Positions 27,378 to 35,600 of a stretch of DNA of 64,000 nucleotides are shown here, piece after piece; within the stretch, counting starts at the first letter, position 1, and the number at the start of each line of letters is the position of its first letter. The DNA comes from Alcaligenaceae bacterium (GTDB lineage: Bacteria; Pseudomonadota; Gammaproteobacteria; Burkholderiales; Burkholderiaceae_B), in contig JAUNUJ010000001.1 in the NCBI GenBank assembly GCA_030538235.1, positions 108,978 through 172,977 on the forward strand, written 5' to 3'. Below the pieces are notes generated by a model. That model made no database searches. It saw nothing but the letters and a program-made list of their open reading frames with translations, and was not told the DNA's origin. A program made the position numbers and the translations under genes.

Positions 27378-28619
27378 ATGGGCGTTGTAGTCCAAAATAA
27401 ATTATCAGTACGACGAATCTTGCTCTGTGGGGGCTTGATAGTTACTTTATCGGTCGGTATACGGCATGGTTTCGGGTTGTGGTTATTACCGATTAGCCAA
27501 GCGCATGGGTGGGAGAGAGAGATTTTCTCCTTTGCCATGGCGTTACAGAATTTGGTCTGGGGGTTAGTCGGTATCTTTGCCGGGATGTTGGCCGATCGCT
27601 ACGGTGCCTTCAAAATCATCGTGGGTGGTGCGATTTGTTATGCCTTCGGTCTTATCGGTATGGCGTATTCAAGTACACCATTGATGTTTATTCTGACAGT
27701 CGGTGTTGTCACCGGCATTGCTCACTCTGCTACCACTTATATCATTATCTTTGGCATCATTGGTCGACATATTAGTGCTACGAAACGTTCCTGGGCAATG
27801 GGAGTAGCAGCAGCGACCGGTTCTTTCGGACAGTTTATGATGTTGCCGGTGTCTAACACCTTAATCAGTCTTAATGGTTGGCAGGGCGCGCTCGTGATTC
27901 TGGCCTTGATGTCTTTGCTGATAATTCCCCTAGCGGCTTTTCTTCGGGAACGCGTGGTGTGGGTACCATCAGACAGTGATTCGGGTGCTGTAGAACGCGA
28001 TCAGAGTATTATCGAAGCGTGCAAAGAGGCTCTGACTTATCGCAGTTATGTGTTGCTGATTCTGGGCTACTTTGTGTGTGGTTTTCAAGTGGTTTTTATC
28101 GCCGTGCATTTGCCCGGCTATATTAAGGACAATGGTCTGGGTCCTGAGGTGGCGAGTTTTTCTTTGGCTTTAATCGGTTTGTTTAACATATTCGGCAGTT
28201 ACTTAGTGGGCTCAATGGGGCAACGCTTCCAAAAACGCTATTTGCTAATGGGTATTTATGCTTTGCGTGCAGTGATTATTGTGCTGTTTTTATTAGCGCC
28301 GCTGAGTCCCCTAAGCGTTTATCTTTTTTCAATGGCTATGGGTTTCTTGTGGCTATCTACAGTGCCCGCAACCAATGCCATCATTGCTCAGATATTTGGT
28401 ATTCGTCATTTATCCATGTTGGGTGGGATCGCCTTCTTCAGTCATCAGGTCGGCTCTTTTCTAGGTGTCTGGTTAGGCGGTGTGTTCTATGATAAATTCG
28501 GTAATTATGATTTGATGTGGCTGCTCGCCATTGCTATGAGTGTGTTTGCTACGTTGGCAAATTGGCCGATTATTGAGCGTGCTATTGAGAGACGACAAAC
28601 ACCGGTATTAGGTAATTAA
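27378..28619 (+). CDS. MFS transporter (OFA/monocarboxylate-like)
   Basis: Major facilitator superfamily transporter of 413 residues with twelve predicted helices. The opening (ILLCGGLIVTLSVGIRHGFG, WLLPISQAHGWEREIFSFAM) and the conserved MLADRYGAFK loop between helices 2 and 3 resemble the oxalate/formate antiporter and monocarboxylate transporter group. The central cytoplasmic loop is about residues 195-215. GGAG lies 7 bases before the ATG. The gene sits 30 bp after pgsA and just before a 40-codon membrane ORF. Substrate unknown. Confidence 0.85.
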   Translation: MGVVVQNKLSVRRILLCGGLIVTLSVGIRHGFGLWLLPISQAHGWEREIFSFAMALQNLVWGLVGIFAGMLADRYGAFKIIVGGAICYAFGLIGMAYSSTPLMFILTVGVVTGIAHSATTYIIIFGIIGRHISATKRSWAMGVAAATGSFGQFMMLPVSNTLISLNGWQGALVILALMSLLIIPLAAFLRERVVWVPSDSDSGAVERDQSIIEACKEALTYRSYVLLILGYFVCGFQVVFIAVHLPGYIKDNGLGPEVASFSLALIGLFNIFGSYLVGSMGQRFQKRYLLMGIYALRAVIIVLFLLAPLSPLSVYLFSMAMGFLWLSTVPATNAIIAQIFGIRHLSMLGGIAFFSHQVGSFLGVWLGGVFYDKFGNYDLMWLLAIAMSVFATLANWPIIERAIERRQTPVLGN

Positions 28620-28623
28620 AATC

Positions 28624-28746
28624 ATGAAAGGCTTGCGAATTATCTTAGCTTTTGTGGCTATTTTCGTATTACTTCTGTTATTTTCCATGTACCTAGATCC
28701 GAGCTTCTGGATGAATGTATCGGATCTAGTCTGGTCCTGCTTTTAA
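28624..28746 (+). CDS. Possible small membrane protein (40 aa)
   Basis: A 40-codon open frame starting 4 bases after the MFS stop codon: one hydrophobic helix (RIILAFVAIFVLLLLFSMYL) preceded by Lys and Arg and followed by a short tail ending WSCF. Such single-helix proteins often accompany transporters. The ribosome-binding site is weak, and its second half contains a 10-bp perfect inverted repeat (28693-28702 / 28720-28729) that could instead be the MFS terminator. Moderately supported. Confidence 0.45.
   Translation: MKGLRIILAFVAIFVLLLLFSMYLDPSFWMNVSDLVWSCF
28693..28729. repeat. 10-bp inverted repeat at the end of the MFS unit
   Basis: CTAGATCCGA (28693-28702) and TCGGATCTAG (28720-28729) are exact complements, 17 bases apart, inside the small membrane ORF and 30 bases from the end of the convergent mltB-like gene. 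It may act as a transcription terminator although the T-run after it is short and displaced. Confidence 0.5.
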
Positions 28747-28760
28747 TTGATCAAGCGATA

Positions 28761-29876
28761 CTATTTAAGCGTCTGAGCAAAGTCGGCAACCGAAGCAGCA
28801 TAGAAGTAGCTATTGTTGTATTTAGTAATGGCAAAGAAGTTTTGGGTGGCAATACGGTATTCATTTCTGCCACGCGTCTCGTCCATCAAATTAATCACAC
28901 CTAGCTGACGACCGTTTTTCCAAGCGGCATTTGGCGTGCTGCTATTTGAGCCCTGAGCTTCTAATTCTTGCCAAGTTAATGTTGGCTCTAAGCCCTTGCC
29001 TTCAACCGCTGCCGGATTTCTTGGCAAGCTGGCTGGAGCAAATACCGGCATCCCACGCTGCCATCCGTGTTTAACTAAGAAATTGGCCACAGAGTGAATA
29101 GCATCAATCTCACTATGACGTAAATCAATACGGCCGTCACCATCGCCATCGACTGCAAAATGCATAATACTTATCGGCATAAACTGCGGTAACCCGGTGG
29201 CGCCGGCAAAGGAGCCTAATTCGGTATTGGCATTTAATTTACCCTGATGATCCAACTTAATTAAAGCGGCTAACTGGTTGCGGAAAGACTGGTGACGTTC
29301 TGGGCGGCTTGGATCCGGGTGGTAAAAACCGAGGGTATAGAGCGAATCAAGCAGTCTGAACGTTCCCATATAGTTACCGTAGACGGTTTCTACGCCGATA
29401 ATACTACCGATAATTTCTGCGGGAACACCGTATTGCTGCTCAACCTGTTTTAGGGTGGCCGCGTTTCTTTGCATAAAACTCTTGCCGCCACGCACACGGA
29501 TAGGATCCATCACGCGATTTCTATAGGTGGTCCATGAGCGTTTAACTCGACCACCGGTACTAGGTGCCATCAAACGCTGAGTTTGTGAATTAACTTCGGC
29601 GGAATTCACTAAATTGGCAACATGATTAATTGGTACCTGATAGCGTTCGGCAACTTCGCGAATAAACATATCTTTATTGGCGCTTAAAGTCCGATTTTCA
29701 AAATCAGCACTGACACCAGCGCTGTCAGGAACATCCGTAGTGGCGGTATTGGTTGCTACTTGATGTGTGTCAGGCTGCGGTTGACGATTTGCTGTGGATT
29801 GATTGGTTGCGCTGCCGGCACAGGCCGATAGGGAAAAAACGGAAAGTAGAGTCACTAATAGTTTTGTTGGCTTCAT
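28761..29876 (-). CDS. Lytic murein transglycosylase B-type lipoprotein
   Basis: Peptidoglycan lytic transglycosylase of the MltB family (SLT_2), anchored in the outer membrane as a lipoprotein: MKPTKLLVTLLSVFSLSAC gives the lipobox LSAC. After a Thr/Asn-rich linker (about 22-65), the catalytic domain shows the active Glu in IIGVETVYGNYMGTFRLLDS, then FAGATGLPQFMPISI and GDGDGRIDLRHSEIDAIHSV, a calcium-loop-like motif, and ending QNFFAITKYNNSYFYA. About 371 residues from ATG 29876; a TTG two codons upstream is also possible. No partner gene on this strand nearby. Confidence 0.93.
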   Translation of the reverse strand: MKPTKLLVTLLSVFSLSACAGSATNQSTANRQPQPDTHQVATNTATTDVPDSAGVSADFENRTLSANKDMFIREVAERYQVPINHVANLVNSAEVNSQTQRLMAPSTGGRVKRSWTTYRNRVMDPIRVRGGKSFMQRNAATLKQVEQQYGVPAEIIGSIIGVETVYGNYMGTFRLLDSLYTLGFYHPDPSRPERHQSFRNQLAALIKLDHQGKLNANTELGSFAGATGLPQFMPISIMHFAVDGDGDGRIDLRHSEIDAIHSVANFLVKHGWQRGMPVFAPASLPRNPAAVEGKGLEPTLTWQELEAQGSNSSTPNAAWKNGRQLGVINLMDETRGRNEYRIATQNFFAITKYNNSYFYAASVADFAQTLK

Positions 29877-30060
29877 ATTCAATACGTTTTAAAAATTGTC
29901 GAAGAGATTGATTTGGACAAGAAATTGCTCAATAAATTATTTAATCACAGTTAAGCACAGATGAATTATAGGGTAAATACCGAGCCTTCTCTGAACTGAG
30001 TCCATATTAAGATGTTACTGATATGATAAATTTTTTACACCCATAGAGCGAGGAATTGTA

Positions 30061-30993
30061 TTGTTAGGCACGCTTTATATTACCCATCCGGAATGCAGTA
30101 TGCACAATATGCGCAGCTGGCATCCGGAATCCGCCAAGCGTTTATCGGCGATTCACGACCGTCTCTGTGCTACTGACTTGATTTGGTGTCTTACCGCAAT
30201 GGACGCTCCTCAGGCCACTGAAGAGGATATTTTACGTTGTCATGATGCCGAGTATATGAACTTCATCAAGTCAAATATCCCTGTCGAGGGTTATTTTAAT
30301 ATTGACAATGAGGAGACCAGTCTCAATCCTCATACTTGGAGTGCTGCCCTCAGGGCTGCCGGCTCAGGTCTCTTGGCCGTAGATGAGTTGATGAAATCAC
30401 GTGCTAAAAATGCGTTTTGTGCCGTGCGTCCGCCTGGTCATCATGCTGAACCCGACAAAAGCATGGGTTTTTGCTTTTTTAATAATGCCGGCATTGCTGC
30501 CCGTTATGCGGTAAATAAATACGGCTTGCAGCGTATCGCGATTATTGATTTTGATGTGCATCACGGCAATGGTACTGAAAAAATTTTTGCTCATGACCCT
30601 CATGTCAAGATGTTCAGTTTTTTTCAACATCCTTTCTTTCCATATTCTGGTGCCGAGGATGTGGCGCCAAATATGCATAATGTCCCGCTTAAGGCCTATA
30701 GTGGTCGCGAAGAAATTGAAGAAGCAGTGAGATCCGTGTGGTTGCCGATTATGGAGGCCTACCAGCCGGAACTCGTGATTATCTGTGCCGGTTTTGATGC
30801 TCATCGCGATGACGATATGGGGCAAATGACTTTGCTTGAACGAGATTTTGTCTGGATGACCAAGGAATTGATGGGGGTTGCTGATAGGCATTGTCAGGGG
30901 CGAGTGATCAGTTTCCTTGAGGGTGGCTATAATCTTAGCGCTCTGGCTCGCAGCGCCACTGAACATGTGAGAGCCTTAGCCGGATTTTGTTAA
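30061..30993 (+). CDS. Histone deacetylase-family protein (class II HDAC/acetylpolyamine amidohydrolase-like)
   Basis: Zinc amidohydrolase of 310 residues of the bacterial HDAC superfamily. The full active site is visible: RPPGHHAEPDKSMGFCFFNN (His-His pair), IDFDVHHGNGTEKIF (zinc Asp and His), CAGFDAHRDDDMGQM (zinc Asp) and EGGYNLSALARS. The initiation codon is TTG at 30061 behind GCGAGGA with good spacing; no ATG fits. The family includes deacetylases of acetyl-lysine, acetylpolyamines and related amides; the natural substrate cannot be read from sequence. Isolated by gaps on both sides. Confidence 0.93.
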   Translation: MLGTLYITHPECSMHNMRSWHPESAKRLSAIHDRLCATDLIWCLTAMDAPQATEEDILRCHDAEYMNFIKSNIPVEGYFNIDNEETSLNPHTWSAALRAAGSGLLAVDELMKSRAKNAFCAVRPPGHHAEPDKSMGFCFFNNAGIAARYAVNKYGLQRIAIIDFDVHHGNGTEKIFAHDPHVKMFSFFQHPFFPYSGAEDVAPNMHNVPLKAYSGREEIEEAVRSVWLPIMEAYQPELVIICAGFDAHRDDDMGQMTLLERDFVWMTKELMGVADRHCQGRVISFLEGGYNLSALARSATEHVRALAGFC

Positions 30994-31078
30994 AAGTTTT
31001 TGTAGTTAACCTCTTAAAAGCAATATATTTTTATGTGGATCATAAAATAGCGTTATTCGCGTTGTATAAAGCTTACAG

Positions 31079-31119
31079 TTGACCTTAGGTCAAGTGATAA
31101 CTTAACCCTAGGTTAAGTT
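31079..31119. promoter_or_regulatory. Two adjacent inverted repeats upstream of etfBA
   Basis: First repeat TTGACC-TTA-GGTCAA (31079-31093). Second repeat, arms AACTTAACC and GGTTAAGTT around CTA (31099-31119). Both have 3-base centres, and half-sites TTGACC and TTAACC are alike. Centres are 23 bases apart, about two helical turns, so a dimeric regulator could bind both on one face. Lies 109 bases upstream of etfB. Confidence 0.6.
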
Positions 31120-31227
31120 GGCCTTTTCAGAAATTGATTAGGTAAATACTGGCAAAGTAGGTAAAATGATTGCGACACCATGTAAAATTTATTGCATTTA
31201 AAAATAATTGTCATAGGAGAAAATTTG

Positions 31228-31977
31228 ATGAAGGTCTTAGTACCCGTCAAGCGCGTTGTTGACTTTAACGTCAAAGTACGTGTAAAAGCTGATCAGACAG
31301 ACGTTGATATTGCTAACGTTAAGATGTCCATGAATCCATTTGATGAAATCGCCATGGAAGAGGCGGTACGTCTTAAAGAGCAAGGCAAAGTGACAGAAGT
31401 CATTGTCGTTTCTTGTGGTGTTGATAAGTGCCAGGAAACCATTCGTACAGCCATGGCTCTTGGAGCTGATCGTGGTATTCTTGTACAAACCGATGAGGAG
31501 TTGCAACCTTTGGCGGTTGCCAAACTTCTTAAAGAAATTGCTCAAAAAGAAGAAGTACAACTAGTGATCCTAGGTAAGCAGGCGATTGATGACGATGCGA
31601 ACCAAACCGGTCAAATGCTTGCTGCTTTATTAGACAGACCTCAAGCCACATTTGCCTCTAAGGTTGAGTTAGGTGATAGCAGTGCTACTGTTACTCGTGA
31701 GGTTGACGGTGGTCTAGAGACTATCGAAGTCCAGTTGCCGGCGATTATCACGACTGATTTACGCTTAAACGAACCACGCTACGTTAAATTACCTGACATC
31801 ATGAAAGCTAAGAAAAAACAGCTTGATGTCGTTACTCCTGCAGATTTAGGTGTCGATGTGACACCTCGAATTAAGACGCTAAAAGTAGCTGAACCACCTG
31901 CGCGTGAGGGCGGTGTAACTGTACCTGATGTCGATGCATTAGTTGATAAGTTAAAAAATGAAGCGAAGGTGATTTAA
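31228..31977 (+). CDS. etfB: Electron transfer flavoprotein beta subunit
   Basis: Small subunit of the FAD/AMP electron transfer flavoprotein that takes electrons from acyl-CoA dehydrogenases to the quinone pool. 249 residues from ATG 31228 ([19 protein letters not shown]), which has AGGAG about 9 bases upstream; a longer reading from 31192 is unsupported. Conserved parts are [37 protein letters not shown] and the ETFB signature region [20 protein letters not shown] followed by [17 protein letters not shown]. One base separates it from etfA. Confidence 0.97.
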   Translation: MKVLVPVKRVVDFNVKVRVKADQTDVDIANVKMSMNPFDEIAMEEAVRLKEQGKVTEVIVVSCGVDKCQETIRTAMALGADRGILVQTDEELQPLAVAKLLKEIAQKEEVQLVILGKQAIDDDANQTGQMLAALLDRPQATFASKVELGDSSATVTREVDGGLETIEVQLPAIITTDLRLNEPRYVKLPDIMKAKKKQLDVVTPADLGVDVTPRIKTLKVAEPPAREGGVTVPDVDALVDKLKNEAKVI

Positions 31978-31978
31978 G

Positions 31979-32908
31979 ATGACGAATTTAGTAATTGCTG
32001 AACACGATAATTCTTCTTTAAAGCCGGCTACCCTAAATACTGTAGCGGCTGCTGCCAAACTTGGCGGTGATATACATATTTTAGTTGCCGGTCAGGGTGC
32101 CCAAGCGGTTGCTGATGCTGCCGCAAAGGTAGCCGGTGTATCCAAAGTTTTATTGGCCCAAGGCGACAGCTTAGAGCAGTTTTTAGCTGAAAACGTTGCT
32201 GAGCAAGTGCTTGCGGTAGCAGGTGACTATAGTCATATCCTATTCCCGGCGACTGCAAATGGTAAAAACATCGCTCCTCGTGTTGCCGCAAAGTTAGATG
32301 CAGCCCAAATCACTGACGTGATCGGTGTTGAGTCTGCTGATACTTTCCAGCGCCCCATCTATGCCGGTAACGCTATCGCTACCGTTCAAGTTGAAGGGGA
32401 TAAGAAAGTCTTGACCGTACGTACTACCGCTTTTGATGGGGTTGCTGCTGAGGGCGGTTCTGCTGAGATCGTAGCTGTTGATGCCGTGGCTGATAGTGGC
32501 TTATCTAAGTTTGTCGGCCGTCAAGTGGTTGAGAGTGATAGACCTGAGTTAACTGCAGCTGCTGTGATTGTTTCCGGTGGTCGTGGTGTTGGTAGCCAGG
32601 AAGACTTTGCTCTTATTGAGGGTTTAGCCGAGAAGCTAGGCGCTGCTGTTGGTGCTTCACGTGCTGCAGTTGATGCAGGTTACGCACCTAACGATTTACA
32701 GGTAGGTCAAACCGGTAAAGTCGTTGCTCCTCAGCTGTATATTGCCGTTGGTATTTCGGGCGCGATTCAGCACTTGGCTGGTATGAAGGATTCAAAAGTC
32801 ATTGTTGCGATTAACAAAGATGCAGAAGCACCAATTTTCGGTGTTGCTGATTATGGTTTAGTTGCTGACTTATTCCAAGCTGTACCTGAGCTGACAGAAA
32901 AGTTATAA
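31979..32908 (+). CDS. etfA: Electron transfer flavoprotein alpha subunit
   Basis: Large ETF subunit holding FAD in its C-terminal domain, paired with EtfB. 309 residues. The FAD-binding domain is clear: VSGGRGVGSQEDFALIEGLA, then VGASRAAVDAGYAPNDLQVG and the signature LYIAVGISGAIQHLAGMKDS, ending with NKDAEAPIFGVADYGLVADL. Start is 1 base after the etfB stop codon. The two-gene operon ends with a strong terminator at 32949-32982. No acyl-CoA dehydrogenase or ETF-ubiquinone oxidoreductase gene is beside it. Confidence 0.97.
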   Translation: MTNLVIAEHDNSSLKPATLNTVAAAAKLGGDIHILVAGQGAQAVADAAAKVAGVSKVLLAQGDSLEQFLAENVAEQVLAVAGDYSHILFPATANGKNIAPRVAAKLDAAQITDVIGVESADTFQRPIYAGNAIATVQVEGDKKVLTVRTTAFDGVAAEGGSAEIVAVDAVADSGLSKFVGRQVVESDRPELTAAAVIVSGGRGVGSQEDFALIEGLAEKLGAAVGASRAAVDAGYAPNDLQVGQTGKVVAPQLYIAVGISGAIQHLAGMKDSKVIVAINKDAEAPIFGVADYGLVADLFQAVPELTEKL

Positions 32909-32948
32909 TCCATTAGGATTGTATTTTTTGAGATCTTAAAGTCTCATC

Positions 32949-32982
32949 AAAAGGCCGAGATAATCCTATATCTCGGCCTTTT
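32949..32982 (+). terminator. Rho-independent terminator of etfBA
   Basis: AAAAGGCCGAGATA (32949-32962) pairs exactly with TATCTCGGCCTTTT (32969-32982) around a 6-base loop, 40 bases after the etfA stop codon. Confidence 0.92.
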
Positions 32983-33082
32983 GCCGTTACAATCTATTAA
33001 CTGTCTTGTACTTCTAGGCAGTCGTTCCTTTGCATTATTTGTTAACTTATCTTCTTTTCAAGAAAAATAAAGAGTCTTCTTC

Positions 33083-33679
33083 ATGCGTTCTTTACTTGCA
33101 CTATCCAGGTTCTTTGACTTTATTATTACTAAAGTCGGACAGATGGTAATCTGGCTTACTCTATTGATGGCAATTGTGAGTGCCGGTAATGCCATTTACC
33201 GTAAGGTGTTTCACAGCAGCTCTAATGCCTGGCTGGAAATTCAGTGGTATTTATTCGGAGCTGTGTTCTTATTAGCCGCAGGCTACACCTTTTTAAAAAA
33301 TGAACACGTTCGCGTGGACGTTCTGAATTCACGCTTAAAAGAACGCACCCAGGTCATTATCGATATTATCGGCGTGATCTTTTTTATTTTGCCGGTTTGT
33401 GCGCTTATCGTTTATCTGTCCTGGCCATTTTTTGTGCAATCCTATGTTTCGGCTGAAATGTCATCCAATACCGGTGGTTTAATTCGCTGGCCGGTCAAGT
33501 TACTTATCCCTATCGGTTTTTCTTTGATGATTATGGCGGGTATTTCCCACCTGATTAAGTGCATTGGTTTTCTAAAAGGTATGGTACCTAATCCTCTACG
33601 CAAGGCTAAAAGCACGGATGAAGAGTTGCTCGAAGAGCTTAAAAGTAAAAACCTGACATCTGATACAAACGAGCAATAG
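33083..33679 (+). CDS. TRAP transporter small permease subunit (DctQ-like)
   Basis: Four-helix small membrane subunit of a tripartite ATP-independent periplasmic transporter, 198 residues. Conserved DctQ features are the Trp-rich SNAWLEIQWYLFGAVFLLAA and YTFLKNEHVRVDVLNSRL (the family's E-H-V-R-V-D segment). The last 30 residues are a charged cytoplasmic tail. It is followed 11 bases later by the large permease subunit. No solute-binding DctP gene is found on either side, so the pair is incomplete locally. Confidence 0.93.
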   Translation: MRSLLALSRFFDFIITKVGQMVIWLTLLMAIVSAGNAIYRKVFHSSSNAWLEIQWYLFGAVFLLAAGYTFLKNEHVRVDVLNSRLKERTQVIIDIIGVIFFILPVCALIVYLSWPFFVQSYVSAEMSSNTGGLIRWPVKLLIPIGFSLMIMAGISHLIKCIGFLKGMVPNPLRKAKSTDEELLEELKSKNLTSDTNEQ

Positions 33680-33690
33680 GGGATTAGAAA

Positions 33691-35592
33691 ATGATTGAAT
33701 TTATTGTTGCCAACATGCCACCGATCATGTTCTTGACGTTAGTCGGCTTATTACTCTTGGGTTTCCCTGTTGCCTTTTCATTGGCAGCCAATGGTATTTT
33801 TTATGCCGTGGTCGGTATTTTATTCGGTGAATTTACTTTTAATTTTCTGCAGGCTTTGCCTAATCGTGTCTTTGGTATTGTGCAAAATGACACCTTATTA
33901 GCTGTGCCGTTTTTTACCTTAATGGGATTGGTGCTTGAGCGCTCAGGTATGGCCGAGGATCTGCTTGATACCATTGGTGAGATATTTGGTCCTGTGCGCG
34001 GTGGACTGGCGATTGCGGTAGTTTTGGTTGGTGCGATGTTGGCGGCGACTACCGGGGTGGTAGCGGCCTCAGTGATCTCTATGGGCCTGATTTCATTGCC
34101 GATTATGATGCGTTATGGTTACGACCGTCGATTAGCGACCGGTGTGATTGCTGCCTCTGGGACTTTATCGCAAATTATTCCGCCATCCTTAGTTTTAATT
34201 ATCTTAGCCGACCAGGTCGGTCGTTCTGTCGGTGATATTTATCGTGGTGCCATGCTCCCGGCGCTGACTTTGGTTGTTGTTTATATTGTTTTTATCTTAA
34301 TTGTTTCGCTTTTCTTTCCTAAATCAGCGCCTGCTTTACCGTCTGAGGCACGTAAGTACCGTGAGGACGATGGACGTTCAGGTTTGCGTTCATTATTAGT
34401 CACTTCGGTTTTAGCCGGTGTGATTGCTTATTGGATTGATGCACAGTTTTTTGTAGCGGAAAACACCCCGATGGACGAGAAAATCGTCGTCAGCTTATTG
34501 CTTTGGGGGGTGATTATGTTTGTCTTTGCGCTGGTAGATAAGTACTTACCAATCAGTTTGTTATCGAAAATCACCTCACGCGTGGTATTTGTGATGGTGC
34601 CTCCCTTATTGTTGATTTTCCTAGTATTAGGCACGATCTTTATCGGTGTAGCTACCCCAACAGAGGGTGGTGCAATGGGGGCTGTGGGAGCTATTATTTT
34701 AGCTTGGTCACGTGGTCGTTTAAATCTTACGCTGCTAAAACAAGCCATGGAGTCAACCACTAAGCTCACCAGTTTTGTGATCTTTATTTTGGTCGGATCG
34801 ACTATCTTTACCCTAACTTTTACCGGTTTTGGCGGTCAACACTGGGTTAATAGTCTGTTTTCTGATTTACCGGGTGGTGTTTATGGCTTCCTTATCGTCG
34901 TCAGTATCTTTATTTTCTTATTAGCCTTCTTCTTAGATTATTTTGAGTTGGCCTTTATCGTTGTGCCTTTATTGGCACCGGTTGCTGAGAGTTTAGGCAT
35001 TGATTTGATTTGGTTTGCGGTTATTTTAGCGGTCAATATGCAGACTTCATTTATGCACCCACCATTTGGTTTTGCCTTATTCTTCTTGCGATCAGTAGCG
35101 CCTCAAGATGCCTATATTGACAAGGTCACGAAACAGCGTATCGAAGGTGTTAAGACCACCCAGATTTACTGGGGCTCAATTCCCTTTATTATCATTCAAT
35201 TATGTATGGTCGGGGTGGTTTTAGCGTTTCCGGGTTTAGTCATGCATTACAAAGGTACCGGACCGACGATTGATCCGGCGACCATTCAGATTGGCACTGA
35301 CTTTGGCAACAGCTATGGTGACGATCCTTATGCTAGTGATGGCTTCGGAAGTTTTGGTGGTGGTTCTTTTGGTAGCGATAGTGCGACTGATAGTCCTGCC
35401 GGTGGTGATGCCTATGGTGCTGATCCTTATGCGGTGGATTCATTTGGCAGTGGTGCTGCGACCAGTCCTGAGTCGATAAGTGATGCTCAAACATCGGAGC
35501 CTGCTGAGTCCACACAAAAGGCCGAGGATTCGCTAGAAAAACAGCATCAACAGTCGGATAGCAGAGATCCTTTTGCCGTCGATTTTCAGTAA
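33691..35592 (+). CDS. TRAP transporter large permease subunit (DctM-like) with repeat-bearing C-terminal tail
   Basis: Large membrane subunit of the TRAP transporter, 633 residues against about 430 for classical DctM. Conserved segments include NDTLLAVPFFTLMGLVLERS, ATTGVVAASVISMGLISLP, GTLSQIIPPSLVLIILADQ and ATPTEGGAMGAVGAIILAW, then MQTSFMHPPFGFALFFLRSV. An extra hydrophobic-charged insertion lies about 215-300, as in the long DctM subgroup. From about 520 the protein becomes a Gly/Ser/Asp/Ala-rich tail with three DP[YF]AxD motifs (DPYASD, DPYAVD, DPFAVD). The tail has no counterpart that I recognise. Confidence 0.93.
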   Translation: MIEFIVANMPPIMFLTLVGLLLLGFPVAFSLAANGIFYAVVGILFGEFTFNFLQALPNRVFGIVQNDTLLAVPFFTLMGLVLERSGMAEDLLDTIGEIFGPVRGGLAIAVVLVGAMLAATTGVVAASVISMGLISLPIMMRYGYDRRLATGVIAASGTLSQIIPPSLVLIILADQVGRSVGDIYRGAMLPALTLVVVYIVFILIVSLFFPKSAPALPSEARKYREDDGRSGLRSLLVTSVLAGVIAYWIDAQFFVAENTPMDEKIVVSLLLWGVIMFVFALVDKYLPISLLSKITSRVVFVMVPPLLLIFLVLGTIFIGVATPTEGGAMGAVGAIILAWSRGRLNLTLLKQAMESTTKLTSFVIFILVGSTIFTLTFTGFGGQHWVNSLFSDLPGGVYGFLIVVSIFIFLLAFFLDYFELAFIVVPLLAPVAESLGIDLIWFAVILAVNMQTSFMHPPFGFALFFLRSVAPQDAYIDKVTKQRIEGVKTTQIYWGSIPFIIIQLCMVGVVLAFPGLVMHYKGTGPTIDPATIQIGTDFGNSYGDDPYASDGFGSFGGGSFGSDSATDSPAGGDAYGADPYAVDSFGSGAATSPESISDAQTSEPAESTQKAEDSLEKQHQQSDSRDPFAVDFQ

Positions 35593-35600
35593 ATTTGTTT

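Noticed and set aside
30397..30966. A 189-codon open frame antisense to the HDAC-family gene
   Set aside because: It lies wholly inside a gene with complete catalytic motifs, has no ribosome-binding site and no recognisable domain.
31192..31227. A longer etfB start
   Set aside because: The ATG at 31228 has an AGGAG site and gives the conserved [10 protein letters not shown]-terminus; the extra residues do not fit the family.
35270..35515. Repetitive sequence at the end of the DctM-like gene as possible CRISPR or mobile repeat
   Set aside because: The repeats are imperfect, in frame and encode related peptide motifs; there is no direct-repeat and spacer pattern.
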